Origin: Candidatus Latescibacterota bacterium | Lineage (GTDB): Bacteria > Latescibacterota > UBA2968 > UBA8231 | NCBI GenBank assembly: GCA_003529325.1 | Contig: DPVW01000253.1 | Coordinates: 1 to 11,263, forward strand | Direction of reading: 5' to 3' | Length of the DNA stretch: 11,263 nucleotides | In this document: positions 8,157 through 11,263 of the stretch, piece after piece | Layout of the letters: every line of letters begins with the position of its first letter | How positions within the stretch are numbered: the stretch's first letter is position 1 | Program-made: the position numbers and the translations under genes | Notes under the pieces: model-generated | Database searches by the model: none | Told to the model about the DNA's origin: nothing | Seen by the model: the letters and a program-made list of their open reading frames with translations, nothing else

Positions 8157-8875
8157 GTGCGCTCTCCACGCGGGCGCCCGAAGTCATACTGCAGCTTCAC
8201 ATCGAGCTGCTGCCTGCCGCCACCGATGGGAAAACGGGCACCCTCGAAATCGCCCTGCAGGTGGAACAGTCGGTATGTCCGCGAACCGTCGTCGCCTACC
8301 AATGTTGCGGCGACGCCGTTGGCGGCGTCTCGTGGGTCGATCGCCATGGGGTCCAATTCGTCGTCATCGCCGATGCCATCCGCATCGACCAGATGGCCGA
8401 GTCGCAGAATGGTCAGGCGGATCTGCGCTGTCTGGGCAAACTCGCGGGTGACGAATTCGCCCAGGAGAGGTGCCATAACTGCCGGTTCCGTCGTCGGCCG
8501 GGGGTGCCAACTGGTGGAGACGAGGAAATCGGGGTCATACCCCATGAATGCATCGAGTGAGGTGACATAGACCAGGTGTTTGACCCCGGCATCGACTGCG
8601 GCGACAAGCAGGTTATAGGTGCAACGGGTGCAGGTGTCGATCCAGGTCGCCGCATCGGCAGAGGCGGCGTCGGCAGGTCCCGGAATGTGGACGATCGCTT
8701 TCATACCGGCGACCAGATCATCTGTCTGCCGCCCGTGCCCGAGTTGGGACTGGACGAATTCGTCATCGGTGCGCAAGCGTCGCCGGTCCGTAAGGCGTAA
8801 GCGGTGTCGCCGACGCAGACTCTTGGCGACAGCCTTGCCGAGCGCGCTGGTGGCGCCAGTGAGCAGGACCTTCAC
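8153..8875 (-). CDS. Atypical SDR-like NAD-binding protein without the catalytic Tyr/Lys pair
   Basis: This 240-residue protein begins at a GTG at 8875 and has an SDR Rossmann fold: TGATSALG (6-13) binds the dinucleotide and D30 suggests NAD. YVTSLDAF (103-110) matches the strand that normally carries the active-site serine, here S106. Where the YxxxK pair should follow, the sequence reads PAVMAPLLGEFVTRE (131-145), and neither Tyr nor Lys is present. It may bind cofactor without classical SDR chemistry, or pair with the adjacent SDR as a non-catalytic partner. The frame is open to an ATG at 8902, but that adds nine unrelated residues and a longer overlap. GTG 8875 gives the GTGA overlap seen elsewhere in this block and starts directly at the Rossmann strand. 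The ribosome site is weak. Its stop overlaps the next ATG. Function is unknown. Confidence 0.75.
   Translation of the reverse strand: MKVLLTGATSALGKAVAKSLRRRHRLRLTDRRRLRTDDEFVQSQLGHGRQTDDLVAGMKAIVHIPGPADAASADAATWIDTCTRCTYNLLVAAVDAGVKHLVYVTSLDAFMGYDPDFLVSTSWHPRPTTEPAVMAPLLGEFVTREFAQTAQIRLTILRLGHLVDADGIGDDDELDPMAIDPRDAANGVAATLVGDDGSRTYRLFHLQGDFEGARFPIGGGRQQLDVKLQYDFGRPRGERT
8164..8167 (-). promoter_or_regulatory. Ribosome binding site for the first SDR gene
   Basis: On the minus strand GGAG is followed after 7 bases by the ATG at 8156. It lies inside the 3' end of the upstream SDR gene and supports the coupled ATGA start. Confidence 0.55.
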
Positions 8876-9711
8876 TGCAAACCGGCGCTGCGAAAGGCGC
8901 AATCGAGGGTGCGCCAGGTCAACTCCGCAGCAGCGAAGGGGTCGTAATCCGGTCGTTGTTGCACCATAAAACTCACCTCGGCGGTGATGTAGCCATCATA
9001 TCCAGCCGCTTCCATCTCGTGCAGATATTCGACGAAATCGAAGGGTCCCTCCCCGGGAATGAGAAACTCGTGGTCCGGCGCCCGTCCGCGTTGGTCTTTG
9101 ACGTGGGTATGCACGGTATGCGGCGCCATGGAGGCAACCGTCTCTTTCGTCGGCATGCCCTGCACATCGAAGTGGCTGATGTCATAGTTGAGTTTGAGAA
9201 AATCGGAACCGATCTGTTGTAGCAGCCAGAGTGTCTTTTCCGGTGTATCCAAAGCGGAACCAACGTGCGGCTCGAGGGCGATGACGACACCGGAGGAGGC
9301 GCCATAATCGACCAATCCACCGACGCGCTCAACGATGAATTGGCACTGGGCGTCCCAATCGGCTGGGCTGCCACCCAAAGTGGTGTCCAATGCGGGTGGT
9401 TGGGCGCCCGCAGCAGTCCAGTCAACGCAGAGATCGATGGCTCCCGTGAGCCGCCGCCAGTTCTCACCATGTTCGTCGGCATCAACGGCGAGCAAAGACC
9501 GATGGCCGGCGATGGCGGGCATGTCCAGACCGAGATCATCGAAGAGGGCGCGGATGCGCCGCCGCTCGACAGCATCGAGGGTATCGAGCTCGCTGGTGAA
9601 GCCCGGGATGACCGTCGGCTCAACGCCGGTGAATCCCAGACCCGCCAGGTGCCTGAGCGCCTCGTCGAGCGGCACCGTCGGCATGCCCCAGGTGCAATAG
9701 CCGATTTGCAT
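8872..9711 (-). CDS. Sugar phosphate isomerase/epimerase-like TIM barrel (xylose isomerase-like)
   Basis: This 279-residue protein belongs to the AP-endonuclease-2/xylose-isomerase-like TIM barrel superfamily, which includes sugar epimerases, inosose dehydratases and hydroxypyruvate isomerases. The expected metal ligands are present: E147 (ALEPH), D177 with H180 (NYDISHFD), H203 (HTHVKD) and E245 (ITAEVS). The N-terminus MQIGYCTWG is the usual first strand, and VEPTVIPG follows at strand 2. No signal peptide is seen, so it is cytoplasmic. The ATG at 9711 is 3 bases after the IMP dehydrogenase stop, and the TGA overlaps the GTG of the atypical SDR by four bases. Such proteins are often encoded beside Gfo/Idh/MocA dehydrogenases and SDRs in polyol or sugar pathways, as here. 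The exact substrate cannot be read. The superfamily call is firm; specific isomerase versus dehydratase activity is open. Confidence 0.85.
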   Translation of the reverse strand: MQIGYCTWGMPTVPLDEALRHLAGLGFTGVEPTVIPGFTSELDTLDAVERRRIRALFDDLGLDMPAIAGHRSLLAVDADEHGENWRRLTGAIDLCVDWTAAGAQPPALDTTLGGSPADWDAQCQFIVERVGGLVDYGASSGVVIALEPHVGSALDTPEKTLWLLQQIGSDFLKLNYDISHFDVQGMPTKETVASMAPHTVHTHVKDQRGRAPDHEFLIPGEGPFDFVEYLHEMEAAGYDGYITAEVSFMVQQRPDYDPFAAAELTWRTLDCAFRSAGLQ

Positions 9712-9714
9712 CCG

Positions 9715-11196
9715 CTAGAGGATCTGCCGATCGATGTTGACTGCCACCATGTCGTGCACATCCGAATCACGCAGAGCGCTGGGAGATTGCATCTCGAGGA
9801 CGGCCTTTTCGTGCAACTCGTCGATCGACCGGCAACCCGCCGTGGCGAAGGTGGAGCGCAGGATCTGCAGCACGACTGGGAGCTTCTCGGAGACCGATCC
9901 CAGATGCGGCACGTACCCCGTGATCCCCTCCTCGAAGAACAAGTCTTTCAGCTGCGAGTAGCGGCGATGGTTGCGCGCCTTCTGACTGCCTTCCATCCAG
10001 TACTCCTTGACGATCTCTCCGGCGGCATTGCGCATGAGATTGCCCGCTGACTCGGTGTATCGAGCGAAGAAGTTGCCCATCATCAGTGCGTCAGCACCGA
10101 GGGCGAGGGCGACGGACATGTCCGCTGGCCCGGAGATGCCGCCGTCGGCAACGATCGGGATGTATTGCCCCGTCGATTCGGCATGTGCATCCCGTGAGGG
10201 GATGATATCGAGCAGGGCCGAGCCCTGGCCGCGGCCGGTAGCTTTCACCTCCTGGGTTGTGCAACCAGAGCCGATGCCCATGCCGACCTTGATGCCGTCC
10301 GCCCCGGCTTCGACGAGAAACTCGAAGCCCCGAGCGGTAACGACGTTACCGGCGACGACGGGCACATCGTAGGTCGACTTGATCCATTCAATCATCTGCC
10401 GCTGGTACTGTGTGTGACCATCGGAGGCGTCGATGACGAGCACGTCAACCTCATGCTCGACCAGACACTGAACCCGTTCCCGGTCTTCAGGGTGGGTGGA
10501 GACGGCGGCACCCACCAGCAGCCGCTTCTTTTCGTCGACCGACTCGTTCGGGTGCTGCAGGTGCTTGTCCAGGTCCTTCTTGAAGACCGCCGTCTGCAGC
10601 ATGCCATGATCATCAACGATGGGCAGGAAGCCGCGACCGAACTTGATCATCAGCTGGTTGGCTTCCTTGAGATCGGAGATATTGACGCCATACTGGACGT
10701 CGGTGCGCATGCGATCTTCGACAGTGTGCGCATGATCGCGCCGCACGTCGAAGTCCTTGTCGGTGATGACACCGAGAAGTTTGCCGTGGAAATCCCCAGA
10801 ATCCGTCACCGGGAAGGTCGTGTATCCCATCTCGTTGACGATATCGATGACGTCGGCGATCGTGTGGCGAGGCGACAGGGTGGTAATGTTTGTCTGAAAG
10901 CCGGCCTTGAAACGTTTGACACCACCGATCTTCTCGGACTGTTCCTCCACTGTCTGACTCACTGGCAGGATGCCGATGCCACCGAGCTGGGCGATGCCGA
11001 TGGCCATCTCGGTGCCGGTCACCGCCTGCATGGCTGCCGTCAGGAAAGGGGTCTGCAGTCGCAGAAAGTCGTCCCCCTTACGGCACAGGCGGGTAGTGAG
11101 GTGGACGTTGAGGGCATTGCCGTCCGGCGCTGTGTAACCGGGCAGAATGCGAAATTCACGAAGACTGTGTGAGGGGCGTTGGAGAACCTTCGCCAT
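9715..11196 (-). CDS. guaB: IMP dehydrogenase with CBS domains, Tritrichomonas-like clade
   Basis: This 493-residue TIM-barrel enzyme converts IMP to XMP with NAD, the committed step of GMP synthesis. It aligns by eye along its whole length with the Tritrichomonas foetus-type IMP dehydrogenases, a clade shared with some bacteria, rather than with the common bacterial GuaB. Two CBS domains lie at about 99-217. DASDG (256-260) is the NAD/IMP-side loop. The catalytic cysteine is C312 in GIGSGCTTQE, followed by TGRGQ. ADGGI (350-354) binds phosphate. The mobile-flap dyad R412-Y413 is in ARNHRRYS, and EEGITGYVP follows. The usual GSIC before the nucleophile reads GSGC here. ATG 11196 has AAGGA 9 bases upstream. 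It is only 3 bases from the TIM barrel gene and heads the minus-strand block, an unusual place for a purine gene. A GMP-reductase or regulatory paralogue is a less likely alternative. Confidence 0.88.
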   Translation of the reverse strand: MAKVLQRPSHSLREFRILPGYTAPDGNALNVHLTTRLCRKGDDFLRLQTPFLTAAMQAVTGTEMAIGIAQLGGIGILPVSQTVEEQSEKIGGVKRFKAGFQTNITTLSPRHTIADVIDIVNEMGYTTFPVTDSGDFHGKLLGVITDKDFDVRRDHAHTVEDRMRTDVQYGVNISDLKEANQLMIKFGRGFLPIVDDHGMLQTAVFKKDLDKHLQHPNESVDEKKRLLVGAAVSTHPEDRERVQCLVEHEVDVLVIDASDGHTQYQRQMIEWIKSTYDVPVVAGNVVTARGFEFLVEAGADGIKVGMGIGSGCTTQEVKATGRGQGSALLDIIPSRDAHAESTGQYIPIVADGGISGPADMSVALALGADALMMGNFFARYTESAGNLMRNAAGEIVKEYWMEGSQKARNHRRYSQLKDLFFEEGITGYVPHLGSVSEKLPVVLQILRSTFATAGCRSIDELHEKAVLEMQSPSALRDSDVHDMVAVNIDRQIL

Positions 11197-11205
11197 GTTG
11201 ACACG

Positions 11206-11210
11206 TCCTT
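11206..11210 (-). promoter_or_regulatory. Ribosome binding site for the IMP dehydrogenase gene
   Basis: On the minus strand AAGGA lies 9 bases before ATG 11196. The remaining bases to the window edge are GC-rich and show no convincing promoter boxes, so I cannot tell whether transcription starts here or further upstream. Confidence 0.5.
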
Positions 11211-11263
11211 CATAGAGAGCCCTCGGGGAGGAGAGCTCGAAATGCGGCGGCGAGGGGGAGCTG

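Noticed and set aside
7500..8570. A 356-codon open frame on the plus strand
   Set aside because: It lies opposite both SDR genes, which have clear motifs and coupled junctions. Its translation is rich in Arg, Ser and Pro with no recognisable domain, as expected of an antisense shadow in GC-rich DNA.
9265..10050. A 261-codon open frame on the plus strand
   Set aside because: It spans the junction of the TIM barrel and IMP dehydrogenase genes in antisense and shows no domain.
10414..11172. A 252-codon open frame on the plus strand
   Set aside because: It is entirely antisense to the well-supported IMP dehydrogenase and shows no family motif.
11212..11235. GC-rich short inverted repeat (CCTC-GGG-GAGG) upstream of the IMP dehydrogenase as a riboswitch or operator
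   Set aside because: The stem is only four base pairs and breaks down further out, and there is too little upstream sequence in the window to support a regulatory element.

Overview
The window is GC-rich bacterial DNA, densely coding, with short or overlapping gene junctions. It looks like an environmental, metabolically versatile bacterium. Gfo/Idh/MocA oxidoreductases, M81 peptidases, sugar-phosphate-isomerase-like TIM barrels and SDRs are a mix often seen in uncultured marine or sponge-associated lineages, but I cannot name the taxon from sequence alone. I see no RNA genes, CRISPR, insertion sequences or phage genes.

Layout: two convergent blocks. Left block, + strand (1-2471): the 3' part of an M81/MlrC-family metallopeptidase, whose 5' end lies off the left edge, then a Gfo/Idh/MocA-family NAD(P) oxidoreductase. 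Right block, - strand, read from 11196 down to 2505, eight genes: an IMP dehydrogenase of the Tritrichomonas-like clade, a sugar-phosphate isomerase/epimerase-like TIM barrel, two SDR/epimerase-type proteins, a zinc alcohol dehydrogenase resembling the phosphonate-associated HpnZ type, phosphonoacetate hydrolase (phnA), phosphonoacetaldehyde dehydrogenase (phnY) and an FAD oxidoreductase resembling the phosphonate-associated HpnW type. A hairpin at 2482-2512 sits where the two blocks meet.

How the genes may work together: the last four genes of the right block form a phosphonate-catabolism module. PhnY oxidises phosphonoacetaldehyde to phosphonoacetate, and PhnA hydrolyses that to acetate and phosphate. 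The FAD oxidoreductase (from an aminophosphonate) and the alcohol dehydrogenase (from a hydroxyphosphonate) are plausible sources of the aldehyde. No PhnW transaminase, PhnX phosphonatase or C-P lyase gene is present in the window. The TIM barrel and the two SDRs are joined to the module by short gaps and 4-base overlaps, which suggests that a polyol, sugar or modified headgroup is processed with the phosphonate; that part is inference. Four junctions in the block are 4-base start/stop overlaps, three of them GTGA, which argues for one translationally coupled transcript. No transporter or regulator for the pathway is visible here.
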